NCBI GenBank assembly: GCA_019454045.1
Contig: SKCR01021442.1
Location: 1 to 64,000, forward strand
Source of the DNA: Zanthoxylum bungeanum
Taxonomy: Eukaryota; Streptophyta; Magnoliopsida; Sapindales; Rutaceae
Length of the DNA stretch: 64,000 nt
Direction: 5' to 3'
A program made the translations under genes and the position numbers. Under the pieces are notes generated by a model. It had not been told where the DNA came from and did no database searches. It saw only the letters and a list, made by a program, of their open reading frames with translations. The stretch's first letter is position 1. Each line of letters starts with the position of its first letter. This document shows, one piece after another, positions 11,033-23,246 of this stretch.

Positions 11033-11332
11033 CGAGAAAGTGCCAAAGCAGTGAGGGTGTAGTTGATCGAATTTTATCCATGCCAGTTGTATATTGATAC
11101 TAGACAAATTCAAGTGAAAGTGGAAATCCTGAACGTGCCAAAGCTGTCAGGACTATATCGGTAGCTTGAGTTTGTCATTGGCAAGTGAAGCCTTGATACG
11201 CCTCCATGTGAACGTGCCAAAGCTGTCACAGTGAGAAACGGTCAGGACCAAAACCAGGAGTCACTGGTGAGTGATTGACAATGAGTTGTCTACCTAATGA
11301 ATATACGTAGGCGAGAACGTGCCAAAGCTGTG
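11033..11332 (+). repeat. four copies of a ~16-base leader motif
   Basis: 'aacgtgccaaagctgt' or a close variant occurs at about 11035 (variant), 11132, 11211 and 11315, spaced about 80-105 bases. The motif is the best conserved part of otherwise unlike repeat units and sits 350-650 bases after the primer-binding site, where packaging signals of LTR elements usually lie. Confidence 0.7.
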
Positions 11333-14300
11333 AGTCGAAATATATTCATAGGATCCTACTCTCACTATGGAATTCGATTTAATTATCGAATTCCCGTTGT
11401 CCATTGGGGATTACGGTATTACGTAAAGTAGTGGGAGACATTGCTGAGTTTAAAATTCATAACTCAGGCAGTACGTAATTTTATGGAATTTGCTGCTTTC
11501 GTTTTCCTTTCATTCTATATTGTTCATAGAATTACATTTCTAATCCACTGCATAATATATTACTTGAATATATTTTTTGACTTTACTTATGGTTGCGTTA
11601 TTCTAGAATAGGTTCTAGAAAGACAGTAGACTTAGATATTGTTAGATTAGTTGAAACCATCGGGAACCGTTCTTTCGATTTCGTTCGAAATCAAGATGGT
11701 TTGTGACTTAATTTCTAAGTCACAATTAGGTAATCTAAATAGACATCTGTTTATGATATTATTCTAGTTAGAATTGTTTCTTATGCAGTAAGAATTGACT
11801 TGAACAGTTCATGTCTCGAGATTCTTGACTGGCATTAAGAAAACCCCTTAAGTGTTTGTTTGTCTTATAATGACGTTTCTTGGCTTTAGTGACTTTTAGA
11901 AGTCACGTGTCTGACATAATTTGCTAATCAATTATTTAAAAATGTTGTGAATAATTGAATGCAAATTACAAAGCTTAAGAAATGAGATACGTATGGTTGT
12001 GTACAGAGAATATTGATTCTCACAATACGAAAATTATAAGTATTGGATACCAGATCTCTCGTCTAGTTAATTAAAATAATGTTGAATAACTGTTTTGATA
12101 TTTGATATCGGAACTTGTGACTATTGGATAGTTACTTGTTCTGTATAAACAGTTGTTACATATTTTAAGATGACTAATAGTGTCATTAATGAAAGATAAG
12201 CATTAAGAAAATATTCGGTAAAATGAATAACTTAGAACTGTGCTTTATGAGATTTTATCATAAAAGCATTAGATCTTTATTCCTTATGGTAAAAGATGGT
12301 CTGATATGATTTCACACCACATATCCTTATCCATTTAATGAATATTGTATTCAGGTTGTGATTAAATCTCATTTAACCTATGATTGTCATTGGACCACAA
12401 ATTTATTAAACTAATACATTGGATGTGTGTAGTTTAATGAATTAGAAATTGCCTTGTATAGTTTTCTTTGCTTCGTAACTCAGTTAATGAATTTTCATGA
12501 CTTAGTTACGTGTTTCTACTAGAAAACATGTTGAACGTCTTGAATTGTTCAAGAACTGTCAATATGTTACTAATGAAACTCGGATAGAATATTTTGAATA
12601 GTTCAAAGATATTTTATCTGTAGTGTTGAAAACTTTGTCTTTAAAAATTCATTGCGCGTCTTTGAATTGTTCAAAGATGCTTGATTTGATCAAACGCATG
12701 AATTTAAGGAAATTAGTTCTATAGTTATTTAATGAATATGATTCTTACTCAATATTAAACTTCCGTGATTCCATTTTGATGGAATTGGTCAGTGAGAGTT
12801 ATTGAATCTTATATGATTTGATTCGTTGATATTGAGTGTTACCGAATTATTTTTCATTACTCTAAGGGTTATGCTCCATTAACACTATTCATCTCTTTAA
12901 TTAATGTTCCATTTGTTTCTACAGTTACATATATGATATGTATAGATAGAAAATTTGAATCTTAAATAGTTTGAGATTTGAAACTTTCTTTTGTATAATG
13001 GTTATATAATTGAATGTACTTGCGCCTCGAAGGTACAAGTAAAAGGTTTATCATTTATTCTATTTAATGGAATATTGTATTCTATTTAATAGAATTTCTT
13101 TTCTACGATCCCGAATAATAAAACTGTTTTATTACTTGGTGTGTAACATCAGATGTTGACCGATTGTAGAAAGGACTTAAATTATTGAAGTCAAATGTGA
13201 GAATGATAAACTGTAAGTGGAACTACATAATTAATAAGATGAATAGACCCTTAGACAACTTCCGTATAAGTCCAATAGGATGTCAGAATCATTTACAAAG
13301 TATTTGAAACTTAATGGTTCTGTTGTTTTCTTATTGAAGAACATTATCCTATAACTTGTAGTAGGAGTGATATTTGATATCGATTCCAGAACTTAGCATT
13401 GAACCATAGATCTAAGATTGTTCATGGCTTACTACGATCAAGTTTTGAACTTGATTAGACTTTAGTTATGAATTGTTCATAAAATGTGCAAATTGTATGT
13501 GCAGCAAAAACATAGTGAGCTTGATAAAGGTTTGACCTTTATAGTATGACAGTGAGTAGGTTATGCTCAGTAGTCTATTGTAGATTCTGAGAAAACTTGT
13601 CTCTAGTCGCACTGATTGAACAGTTAAAGATATGTTGGTAAATGTTGATATAAAACCGTGTATTTTGGCTAAAGAATCCAAAGTGGCGTTCTTGAGTGAT
13701 TTCTTCGAATGAGAGATCCGTCGTGAGTTTTTTGTTTGAAGAAGTTCATTCTGGAATGGCCCTAGAGTTTGTATTCTGCTAAGATCACAGTTTGATGTAC
13801 TAGCTTATGGAGCCTATTGTAGACTCAGATAAGCTTTCCAGAAATTCGTGCTATCTGTTTTTGATATTAGTCAGACTGTCTGGTTTTATCGAAGTATAAA
13901 GAATACGTATTTTTCAGTAGGGTCAGTGAGTGCGTACAAATTTCTTTCTAGTGTTACATATCCTTATGTCTTCTTTTCTCCGTGAAAGCAGTGGGAGTAA
14001 TCACTGTTATATTTGATATAAATTTTTATATAAGATATAAAACTAAGAGACTTGTGAGATAATCCCATTAGTCGCATATTAGATATGATCTTATAAAGGA
14101 CACAATTAGACTATCTGTATGACAGTTAATATAACTGTTTGACAGTTAACGTGTCTTTTATGTATATAGTATTCGTCTTTCGTAAAGAATGATTCATTTG
14201 TCGAAAGATAGATTGATTGGAATGTCTAGTTAATCTTATGCATCATAGGATGATGGCGTAATAAATACTATATTATATGCGATTAAAGATATCAATTTAA

Positions 14301-14905
14301 TCGTAATTGTTACGAGTTATTTTGATATATTGTAGACCATATGATGAGTCTTGAAACATGTTCTTTATGATATTTGAGATATTAAGAACGAGTTTCTTAT
14401 ACATGGAGAATTTAGTCAGCAACCATAAGGTCAGATTAGTTTTGATCCTAATTATGACGCTAGATGGTCTATGTCATATAAAGTCAGAAAAAATACAGTA
14501 GGAGTGTCACCTCTTATTCTAATGAACTAGTGGAATCAGTTGCAACTTATGAAGTATTGACTTATGAAGTTGCAAAGTGACCTCAATGATTAGAAGTGTT
14601 GGTAATAGTATAGTGCTCGCGGTTGTCTCACAATGTTTGGATTTGATTTCTAAATATGTACACAACTTAGTAGCTATAGCGCAATGCTCATATAGCGTCT
14701 GAGTCATATTGATGTAGAATTTTTATTCTAAAAAAATATGAATGATGCTGGCTAAGGAAAACGATTGGGTTTGTTGGATAGACTCGATTTGTTAAAGCAT
14801 GCTTACTTGTTGTTGCGTACCTCTTGAGTGTTGGTGAGCTCTTGAGGGACATGAGTATGCGATACACATTAAGATGTGTATATGATACCGTGGATTGGCA
14901 CTAGA

Positions 14906-14920
14906 GCAAGTGGGAGAAAT
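14906..14920 (+). other. LARD polypurine tract
   Basis: GCAAGTGGGAGAAAT lies immediately upstream of the 3' LTR, the normal place for plus-strand priming. The core AAGTGGGAGA is shared with the copia elements in this window. Confidence 0.75.
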
Positions 14921-17459
14921 TGTTAGGGTTGGTGCTCGGAGTGCCAATTCGGATCGTATTTATGTCCGATTCATAAATATGAGCAATTGTATTTTCCACA
15001 ATATTACTAATTTTAGTGGTAGCACCCTTGTCTTTTATACGCATATTCGATCTAATTGCGATTAGATATCAGATTACGATTAGATCGAAACTAAATCTGG
15101 TTTAGTGATACGTGTATATTAGACAAAGACCCTAGGATTTACAATATAGTGCGCAATACAACGTAGTTTGTAATTGACATTGGGAATTACACTATTAGAT
15201 GTATATCCTTAAATAAAGATCATGGTCAAGATTTTCTAACACGGGTCGGTAGGTAAATTCCGCTGAGACCAGTACATGTCGTATATCGTGACTTGGTTCG
15301 ATGGTTTATCCCAGTGAACCATGAGTCTCGGGAGACTCGTATAGACATGTAGGTATTTATTTGATAAGACATTGGACGACTCACTGAAGGTTTCCTAATA
15401 GATGGTACACCAACGTCAAAAGGAACCTTCACGAGTTGAGCGAGCATAATGGTCATTCGACTTGAGATACCACCGTGGATATATGAGTTATCCTCCACAC
15501 TTTGATGGCAGTCACGTCAATGATCTAGCCATGATCAGACCTCCGCCTGTTCGTTGCGTGTGGACTGATGCTCATGATATCCTGTTCGTATCAAGATAGG
15601 ATCTGTCAGTCCTGTGTACAGGGCATAGACATCCTCATGTGTTTACGATCTAGTAAATCCATGATTGTGGTATAACTTCGGAAATCAATTCCGAGTGTTA
15701 TTTAGAGATTGTAAATTGAAAGTCGACAGTATTATACCGAACGGATTTGACGTTTATATATATATCCCAGGTATAATACAGATAGCCTGTGTTGAAGGGA
15801 TTATAAGTATGCAATGACCTCGACTTGCATCGCTTAGCGAGATTATCTTTGGTCGTCATAATCTATGAGTGGGTGGATTGTGGACACGAAATTAGATTTC
15901 GTGATGGATAAACCTTAACTTAGAGAGTCCCACAATATGAAGTGTACTCGTTGAGCACTTAGGCAACTCGATATGAATAATACAGATTATTCATAATACT
16001 TCACCGGAATAAATGAGTTAATTCGGATCGTTTAATCGGTTAAACGATAACACATGCAATTAGGGGATTTTGTCCGATATAATTATTTTGTATTTGTATT
16101 TGATACATAATATGATTAGATACACATTAATTACTCGTCAAATGAGATTTTGACACATGCCATATATATATGTATTTGTTATTTAATGTAAATAAAAATA
16201 CATATATATCTGTTAATTAATTATTTAATTATTTAATTGTTAAATAATTAAATAATTAAAAATTCAAGCCTTATCCATTAGTCATTATTGTATATGATAC
16301 ATGGTGACAAATAATTGGGACATATGGCATGCATTGAATAAACTTTATATATGTCCAATTATGATTTGATCATATAAATTATTTGATTTTAATTAGATTA
16401 AAATTTTGAAAAAAGTCAAATATGCCCCTAGATTTCGTTCTTCAAAGAATTAAAAAGGGAGATGTTTTTTTCTTCTTCTTTGACCACTCTCCATCAACGT
16501 CCTAGCTCCAAAAGAATGGGTTTCAAAAATGGTTTGTAGAATCCCTGGAAAATTGATTGAAATTCAAGGAAAAGGCTTTGGTATTTAGAGATTAAAGGTA
16601 ATCCTTCATCCCCTTGAGCTTAGAAACTTGTTTCCTGTTTCTTGAATTATTAGATATGATCTAGGGTTCCTTCAATTATGATTTTTTGGGACTTTTGTTT
16701 GTGGTTGATGGAGATGGAAGTATAGGTATGTGTGAAGTGTGTTTTGGTTGATATTAATGTAATATCAGGCCAATTTGTTCAAATTGTTGTTGGACAACCA
16801 TGTTGCTATTCTAGAGTGTGATAGCCACTCATATCATGCCTAGAATTTTTCTAGAGTGATTCATATGTGGTGACTTTAGTTGGTGGTTAGATTAATTTGA
16901 TTAATCTTGAAAAATTTGGATTTAAGCATGAAAATTGGGCATTTTCGTTTTCTGGTATAGACCTGGAAATGAATCTGATTTAGTGATGAATTTGATGTCT
17001 TATGAGTGTTATGGATGTGTTTTGGGAGTTGTCACAATTGCCGGAAAGTGTTTTCGACTTGAAATAAGCGAAAACGGCCAAAAACGGTGTTACCGGGTGG
17101 ATTTTGAGCCAACCTGATGACGACTATCCAAACAGTGAGTCCGTCACTGTTCAAGCTGCCCATGAAATGCCATGACACTATTGGAGCTGACCTGGGCAGT
17201 TTCCATAAGTGTTGGGTAGTCGGTTCGGTCAAAAACACATTTTAGGCGATTTTACGGAAAAATGGTTTTCGTAAAAGTTTCGTGAGTTTTCAACTTGTTT
17301 ATGTCAATATTTGATATTGAATAAATAGGTTTAGGTGAAATATGAATAAATTATTCATATTAGATATTGAATAATTTATTTGGTAATTTGAAAAAATTTT
17401 AAAATACGATTTCTCCCGGACCCGCGCTTCTGCTGCGTCCAATGCCCAAAACCCCAACA
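14921..17459 (+). repeat. LARD 3' LTR
   Basis: 2539 bases, the partner of 8136-10671, preceded by the polypurine tract and followed by the target duplication TTTTC. A few small indels, for example in the A/T tracts near 16160-16260, account for the length difference. Confidence 0.92.
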
Positions 17460-17790
17460 TTTTCTACCATACGTCAGAGTGTTCTTTTCCCTCGTCTGAA
17501 TTTGTAAGGCATTTCCTCTTTGGGGTCAGACGTTTAGGTACTTCCTACTCTATTGGGTTTTTCTATCATGCAACAAAGTCTCCTCGATAAACCCTGACAG
17601 GTATTCCCTCTTTAGGGTCTGACACTTTGATACTTCATACTTGTGGGTTTTTCTACCATACACATGAGTCATATTTTTATGTCGTTATACCTTGGTAGGC
17701 ATTCCCTCTTTAGGGTCTGACGCTTTGGGTCTCTTCCGTGGGGTGGTTTGGTGTTGACGGGTTTTTCTGCCATGCGTATTGGCTGTCTAT
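17460..17790. repeat. degenerate ~90-113 bp tandem repeat, right part
   Basis: Continues the array interrupted at 8135. 'gggtttttctaccat' variants occur near 17554, 17645 and 17759. With the insertion removed the spacing is about 90, 97, 91 and 113 bases. The array lies between the integrase end and the antisense ORFs, where Tat/Ogre elements carry tandem repeats. Confidence 0.75.
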
Positions 17791-18960
17791 TTCTAGCATT
17801 CAGGAGCTTGTAGGTTCCATTGTCTAAGTCCTCACTGATCTCGAACAGACCCTCCAATTGCTCTCATAGCTTCCCCTATTTCTAGACTTTTGGGATCTTT
17901 CGAAGCACTCACCGTCCCATATTGAATCTTCCGATCCTTATTTTCTTGTTGAAGTATGACATTGTATTTTGTTGGCATGCTGCCCTCATGATCTGTGTAC
18001 ACTATTTGATATCATCTTGCTGGTTCAAGTTTCTCATTAGTTTCCCCTAATTCTCCTCCACGTGTTCTGTGAGAAGGGTTCTTAAAGTGGGTAGTCCAAC
18101 CTCTGTTGGTATCATAGCCACTGAACTATGTACCAGAGCGAATGTCATTTCTTATGTTGTCTCTTTTCTTGTGGTTCTTTATGGCAACTCCTCCAACCAT
18201 CTGTCCTTCTTGTCATCCAAGTTATGCTTGAGGTTGTTAACAATCACCTTGTTTATAGCCTCTGTCATTCAATTAGGTTGCATGTAGTACATTAGTGAGA
18301 AGTGGACTTTGACCCATACTGTTCACAAAACTCTATGACCTTGGGGTTGTTGAACTGAGTGCCATTGTCTATTGTCAAGGCTTTGGGGATGCCAAACTTT
18401 TAAAAAGAATGCTTCCATATGAAAGTAATCACGTTATTTTGGGTGACTTTGGTTTATGGGTCGGCTTCTATCTAGTTAATAAAGTAATCAGTAGCCACCA
18501 TAACGAAGCAGTTCCCCCATTTTTCCATCGAAAGCTTCCTATTGATGTCTAAACCCTAATGTGGGAATGGCCATGGGCTGACTATGGAATTTAGCAATTC
18601 AGACACTTCTCTCATTTTGCGCATGCGTGCTTCTAACACTTCCCGCATCTTCGTGCAAAGTTTTTGGCACTCTCCATGAGATACAGCCAGTAATACTTGG
18701 CCGTGAGGATTCGATGTGCTAAGCTTCTACCAACTGTATGATTGTTGCATGTCCCCGCGTGTACTTACTGTAGCATATATTCATGATCTTGTTCATTGAA
18801 ACACCATAGGAGTGGCCTATCAAACGATCTCATAAATAAATCCTGTATTTTTTACTACATATCTGACAGCCTTTTGTCTGAACGTTCGGGCTTTGCTTCT
18901 AGCTAGGGGTTACGTCCCATTTTCTAAATAGTCTATGATTGGGTCCACCCAACTGTTAGG
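17660..18960 (-). pseudogene. Tat integrase remnant
   Basis: Follows RNase H on the - strand. The catalytic-core motif reads FGIPKALTIDNGTQF (near 18340-18410), keeping the second catalytic Asp. A C-terminal stretch EGLFEISEDLDNGTYKLLN near 17790-17857 matches the 'GPF.V.....GTY.L' end of gypsy integrases. Stops and frame changes occur between these segments, so no complete integrase can be made. The zinc-binding region is poorly visible. Confidence 0.75.
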
Positions 18961-18967
18961 GCTTCCC

Positions 18968-19525
18968 TCAATCATCAGCACATTCTCTAGCTCTAACCTT
19001 TTGGGCTCTGATCTGCTTGGTTCTGCCGAAGTGAAACCTGACAGGCCTTGGGTTGGATTCTGGGGATTCCATCGTGTCGGGACTAGATATCCTCAATCTT
19101 TCGATCTTGGAGATGAATATTCGACTTTCCCTCTTATGCTCTTCTATTGTTGTCGTTTTCGCCAGACTGTCAGTCCTGACATTCAGCTCTCTCCAAATGG
19201 CCTGTACCTCAATTTCCATGAATTTCTCCATTGCTTTTCTTACCATCTTACATTTTCGCGCATTCTGGGGTCTTTTGACTCAAACCTCCCATCTAAATGT
19301 CCTAAGACCAACTTAGAGTCAAAATTCACCTTCAATATCCTTACTCCCAGAATGGCAGCCAATTCTAGCCCGTGCATCAGAGCATTATACTTTGCTTCAA
19401 TGTTGGTAGTAGTGTTTGAGAGTTTGAGAGTTTCTTCTATGAGTACTAATGAGTCTGGCTCGAGCACAACTTCAAGCCGTGCTTCGCGTTTGTTTGCAGC
19501 TCCGTCAGTGTGCAGGGTTTATTGA
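18968..19525 (-). pseudogene. Tat second (archaeal-type) RNase H remnant
   Basis: On the - strand it reads LHTDGAANKREARLEVVL, then TTNIEAKYNALMHGLEL and ILKVNFDSKLVLGHLDG. This keeps an Asp-Glu-Asp set in the spacing of RVT_3 RNase H domains, and it is followed by a linker (IWRELNVRTDSLAKTTT). It comes after the normal RT-associated RNase H tail, so the element has two RNase H domains, which is typical of Tat elements. A stop precedes the first motif and a frame change lies near 19243. Confidence 0.78.
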
Positions 19526-19559
19526 ACAATTTCCTTTGGCATGGTCAACTGGTCCTTCT

Positions 19560-20700
19560 CAATTGGTGCAAAACTCTAAATTTTGACCTTGAAGTCTGCT
19601 ACTGCTTGTCACTTCCTAGATGTCTTTGGTGCATAATAGATGTTATATATTCCCAGCTCTATTGCCCATTTGGTGATTATTTCCGATAGGTCTGGCTTCA
19701 ACAGCACCAGCCTGATCGAAAATTTAGTCACCACAACTATGGTGCGAGATTCGAAGTAGTGTCGTAGCTTATTCTTTGCCATTGTGAAGGCCAATACCAT
19801 ATTTTCAATCATGTTTTATCGAGTCTTTACGTATGACAACATTTTACTTATGTAATAAATGAGTTGTTGCTTCTTATTCTCTTATCTGACCAATATTACG
19901 CTCACTACTATTTCAGACACATCCAAATACAGATATAGATCTTCCCCCTCTGCTAATGCTTCGAGCGTGGGGGCCTTGCTCATGTATGCCTTGTTCTCTT
20001 TCAAGCCTTGACTATGTTTTTCTCCCCATGCAAGTGTCTTTGATTATTTGATGCTATTGAAGAAATACTTGTATTTTTCAGTCATTTTAGATACGAACCA
20101 ACTCAGGGCCTCTATTTTATGCTAGGCTCCGAATTTCCCATACCATATGCGACTTCTCAATTTCTGATATGGTCTCAAGCTAAGTCGGGTTGGCCTCGAT
20201 CCCTCTCATAATCACAATATGGCCTAGGCACTTCATGTGGACAACCCGAATGCACATTTGTAGGGGTTAAGCTTCATTTTGTACCTCCTAAATATGGCGA
20301 AGCAATCCTCCGCATCTCGGATGTGGTCATTGGTTGTCCTGCTCTCGATCACCATATCATCTATGTAAGCTTCAACCGCTAGCCAGATTAGACCCAAGAA
20401 CATCTTGTTGATCAGCCTCTCATAGGTAGCTTCAACGTTTTCCAACCCGAATGACATCATTTTATAGGTGAACAACCCTCTTTCGGTGATGCAAGCAGTG
20501 TGTATCCTATCTTTCTCATTCATTTGGATCTGGTTGTACCACGAGTTTGAATATAAAAAGATCATTCTCTTATACCCTACGATTGCATCTAATAACTCGT
20601 CTATCTTTTGCAGAGGGTAGCTATCATTTGGGCAGACCTTGTTAAGGTTGGTGAAGTCGATGTTGTAGGAATTGATTTCACGAGCGGCAGAAGTGTGTTC
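19560..20700 (-). pseudogene. Tat reverse transcriptase and gypsy RNase H remnant
   Basis: On the - strand: NLNKVCPNDSYPLQKIDELL, then WYNQIQMNEKDRIHTACIT, GLFTYKMMSFGLENVEATY and the active site AYIDDMVIES (about 20355-20385), followed by MKLNPYKCAFG. The tail of the first RNase H reads IRLVLLKPDLSEIITKWAIE (19609-19740). Residues upstream of the NLNK motif are scrambled and gag/protease are absent. Several stops and frame changes separate the pieces. Confidence 0.85.
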
Positions 20701-20789
20701 AGGACCGGGATCGACTTGACATAATTTTATGCTCTCCTTCCTCCTTGGGTGAAACTTTCCAACCTTGTAAGCTTCTATTTTTTTTTTGA

Positions 20790-21291
20790 TGATTTTAACA
20801 ATCCGAATAGCCCCTAAATAGCAGCCAAAAATTGGACAATTTTACATACCGAAATTATGCGCTCACACCTCACTAGTTTTGTGTCTATTGTGTACTGATG
20901 TTCCGCCACTATTATAGATAAAATAATCACATCAAAACAGTCCCAAAATGTCCACCAAATAGCCCTTTGTATTCCCAAATTTTCTACAAACCAAAACGAC
21001 AAAAACCGAGCACAAACAAACAAAGTTTCGTTTTGTTCTATTTTCCAAAGAGTGCTTCGTGCTATGGCTCACAACCAACAAAAGGAAGAGTGGGTTTCAC
21101 TCAAACAATAATCCCTAAATAATTTAGAGGTAGGAATTTTTTCACACAAAGTTTTTTTTCTCTACAACTCTTGAGAGAAAACTAAGAGACAATGAATGGT
21201 AGGATTTTCAAAAATGAGTCACTACAAAAAGAAGATTATTTTTCTTTTTATACTTGGGATTTTAAGTTATCAAAAAATAACACGAACCTCT
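20790..21291 (-). repeat. copia C 3' LTR, fragment 1 of 3
   Basis: Sequence left of copia A and right of the Tat pol. By position it should be the R/U5 end of the LTR continued at 29471-30720 and 46599-46764, since removing A (with its CCTCT duplication) joins 21291 to 29476. The left end is not certain because no second LTR of C lies in the window and no clear TG terminus was identified. No gene was seen. Confidence 0.5.
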
Positions 21292-23222
21292 TGTTGGGAA
21301 GCGGCCGCGAGTGCACAGCGGAAAATAAAAATTATTGTGCCGCTTTCCCTTTGCCCAAGACCCATTTGTTTTGATTATTCTACAAGCCTAGGCATGTTAC
21401 TATATATTCTAAGCATAAAACTCATAAAACATGTAAAGAACATAAACCTAAACATGCTAACTATCATAAGAACTCTAAATAAAATAAAGAAAGAAAAAGA
21501 CTTACTTGAACCGAAGACTCCTCCAGTTTCCCTCCAATCTACAAGCTTTTCTCTAACTCAGCAAGATTTTCCACGTTCCAAAGAGCCACCAAAGTGTGTG
21601 GCCTCCAAATATGCACACACCAAAGCCAAAACTCAACGGCAAGACTACGCCTTGAGTGCACATGTATTTTGCCCTTGGTGCTAGCCTAGGCAAATACCTT
21701 AAAACTTTTAACTCGAGGTTCCTCTAGTCAATTAGACTTAAGGATCCTTAAAATCAGTGGCTTACTCTTTAAAATTTAGAGTTGCTCACTTATATAAACC
21801 CAAGATATGAAAGGTTTGGTGCAAAAATTTGTGAAGAATTCTTTGGGTTTATATAGTGCTCCAAAGATAACAAAATTAATTAAGAATCCGATGTGGGATA
21901 AAAGCTAATTTAATCTTAGCCATTGGATCTTAATTTAGTGTTTTAATGAGATTATAAAACCCTAATAAGAGTTTGGGCCGAATTGGAATTCAAAACAAAT
22001 AACAAATTTTTTTTACTATTCACATGAATAGTATTTTTTTTAAATTCCAATTCCCAAAGTGCCCCTATCGTCATTCACTAATCCCTAAGCCACTATGGAA
22101 CCTCATAAATGATCTGTTCAATAATTAAACACATTGAACCATTTATGAACAATTCCCACAGCAATCATATATGCTGTTATATTTGTAATGTGCACTGTTA
22201 ACGACTGATTTCGACTTTGTTGTGTGTGACCTTTTGGGTTCCCCTCAAGTTGGACATGAAATGAATCGTGATAATTTAATCGAACATAAATTATCCTCCG
22301 ATCAGATGGTCGTTCTATTTCAATGACCAAGGTTGACATCTAGCAACATGCCAAGACCCCCAAATGAGAAGGAAAGATATATATACCCATTCTGTATGCG
22401 ATTTACATATGATACGGTCCATCACCTCACTATATCCCCACCTATTGACCTAGGGTACGGAAAGTGTCTACCCATATGGTCAAAGGTATGATGTTGATAG
22501 TGTCATGAATCGTGCTAACCTAAGAATCTCACATGATTCTTCCGTTGTGGCCACAGTCTCAAGCACTGATCACACATATCAACTCGCGAACTGGAACACT
22601 ACTCTTAAAAGAAAATATTATCCGAGAAAGTGGTGATTCTATGTTGTTTCTTTACAAACTTCATGTGTTTCAACAAATGACCCAATCATACCCTTATGAC
22701 CAGATCTTTTGAACCGGGGAAGGAGAATGTCAAAGTTATTTGATCCACACATAAGATTGTAAAGACCTCAAGTCAAAGGACTAATCATATAATCGATACA
22801 TGAAAGTTCTCACAGACACATGTGATAAACACTCCATATGAAAACTTTCGGTGGTCAGTTCGATGGACACGAGCAACTCATGCATCCATGTGATACACCA
22901 AGCGGACGAATCTCCGCTAGTAGCCTATGAGATCGGCTACCCCACTTAAGGGCATATCATATCATCATGCTAGTTTCTCCGCTTTGTGAACGCCCAGATT
23001 ATTCACAAAACAATGACTATGAACATTTAAGAGTAATGATTCTCATAAGGCGTGGAAGCCATCGTCTTATTACTCCAAGGGCTTTATTACAGTGTTGATG
23101 ATTCATATAAGTTATGTAAGACACGTATAATAAAGATTGCCATTTTATTAATTAATGAAAATATTACAAATCCATGTACATATAGCCCATCCACAAGTTG
23201 GGTATAGGGCATATCCCTAACA
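21292..23222 (-). repeat. copia A 3' LTR (full length)
   Basis: 1931 bases. Keeps the U3 region missing from its partner. A TATATAAA box (- strand) lies at 21848-21855. Near 22012-22035 an 'actattcacatgaatagt' palindrome sits beside T-rich runs. Confidence 0.93.
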
Positions 23223-23246
23223 ATCTCCCACTAGCACTATAGCTAA

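Larger units (their letters stand above)
10672..14920. other. LARD internal region, non-coding
   Basis: 4.25 kb between the LTRs. AT-rich, without any frame long enough or similar enough to gag, protease, integrase or RT. Short motifs recur: 'aacgtgccaaagctgt' four times near the left end, and 'gaattgttcaaagat'-like strings near 12540-12680. No RNA gene was recognised. The conserved part is presumably the packaging and priming sequence near 10.7-11.4 kb (inference). Confidence 0.75.
8136..17459 (+). mobile_element. LARD-like non-autonomous LTR retrotransposon
   Basis: Complete structure: two ~2.54-kb LTRs beginning TGTTAGGG and ending CCCCAACA, a primer-binding site, a polypurine tract, and a 5-base target duplication TTTTC at 8131-8135 and 17460-17464. 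The 4.25-kb interior has no recognisable gag or pol and no frame above about 71 codons on either strand. Very long LTRs around a non-coding core match the 'large retrotransposon derivative' class. The termini and the AAGTGGGAGA tract resemble copia-type elements, so the helper may be a copia element; this is inference. Confidence 0.88.
3430..20785 (-). mobile_element. decayed Tat-lineage Ty3/gypsy retrotransposon
   Basis: Composite call. Read on the - strand the order is RT, gypsy RNase H, a second RNase H of the RVT_3/archaeal type, integrase, a tandem-repeat block, then antisense (+ strand) coding remnants. A second RNase H before integrase, tandem repeats after pol and an antisense extra ORF near the 3' end are features described for the Tat group (Grande, Ogre, Retand relatives). 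Gag, protease and the N-terminal part of RT are missing, because the pol homology ends near 20785 at a T-rich tract. No LTR pair was found. The left limit is approximate: 3440-3610 holds degenerate 'ctctgatgat/cagac' repeats resembling the block at 7.8 kb, so the element probably extends at least that far. A LARD-like element splits it at 8136-17459. Confidence 0.7.

Noticed and set aside
11033..11332. Spaced repeats as a CRISPR array
   Set aside because: Plant nuclear context, only the 16-base motif is shared, spacing is uneven and there are no cas genes.
13466..14707. Short frames (60-71 codons) in the LARD interior
   Set aside because: Lengths expected by chance in AT-rich DNA and no gag or pol motif.
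18069..19525. + strand frames of 70-196 codons over the Tat pol
   Set aside because: They are antisense shadows of integrase and RNase H, whose - strand readings carry family motifs.
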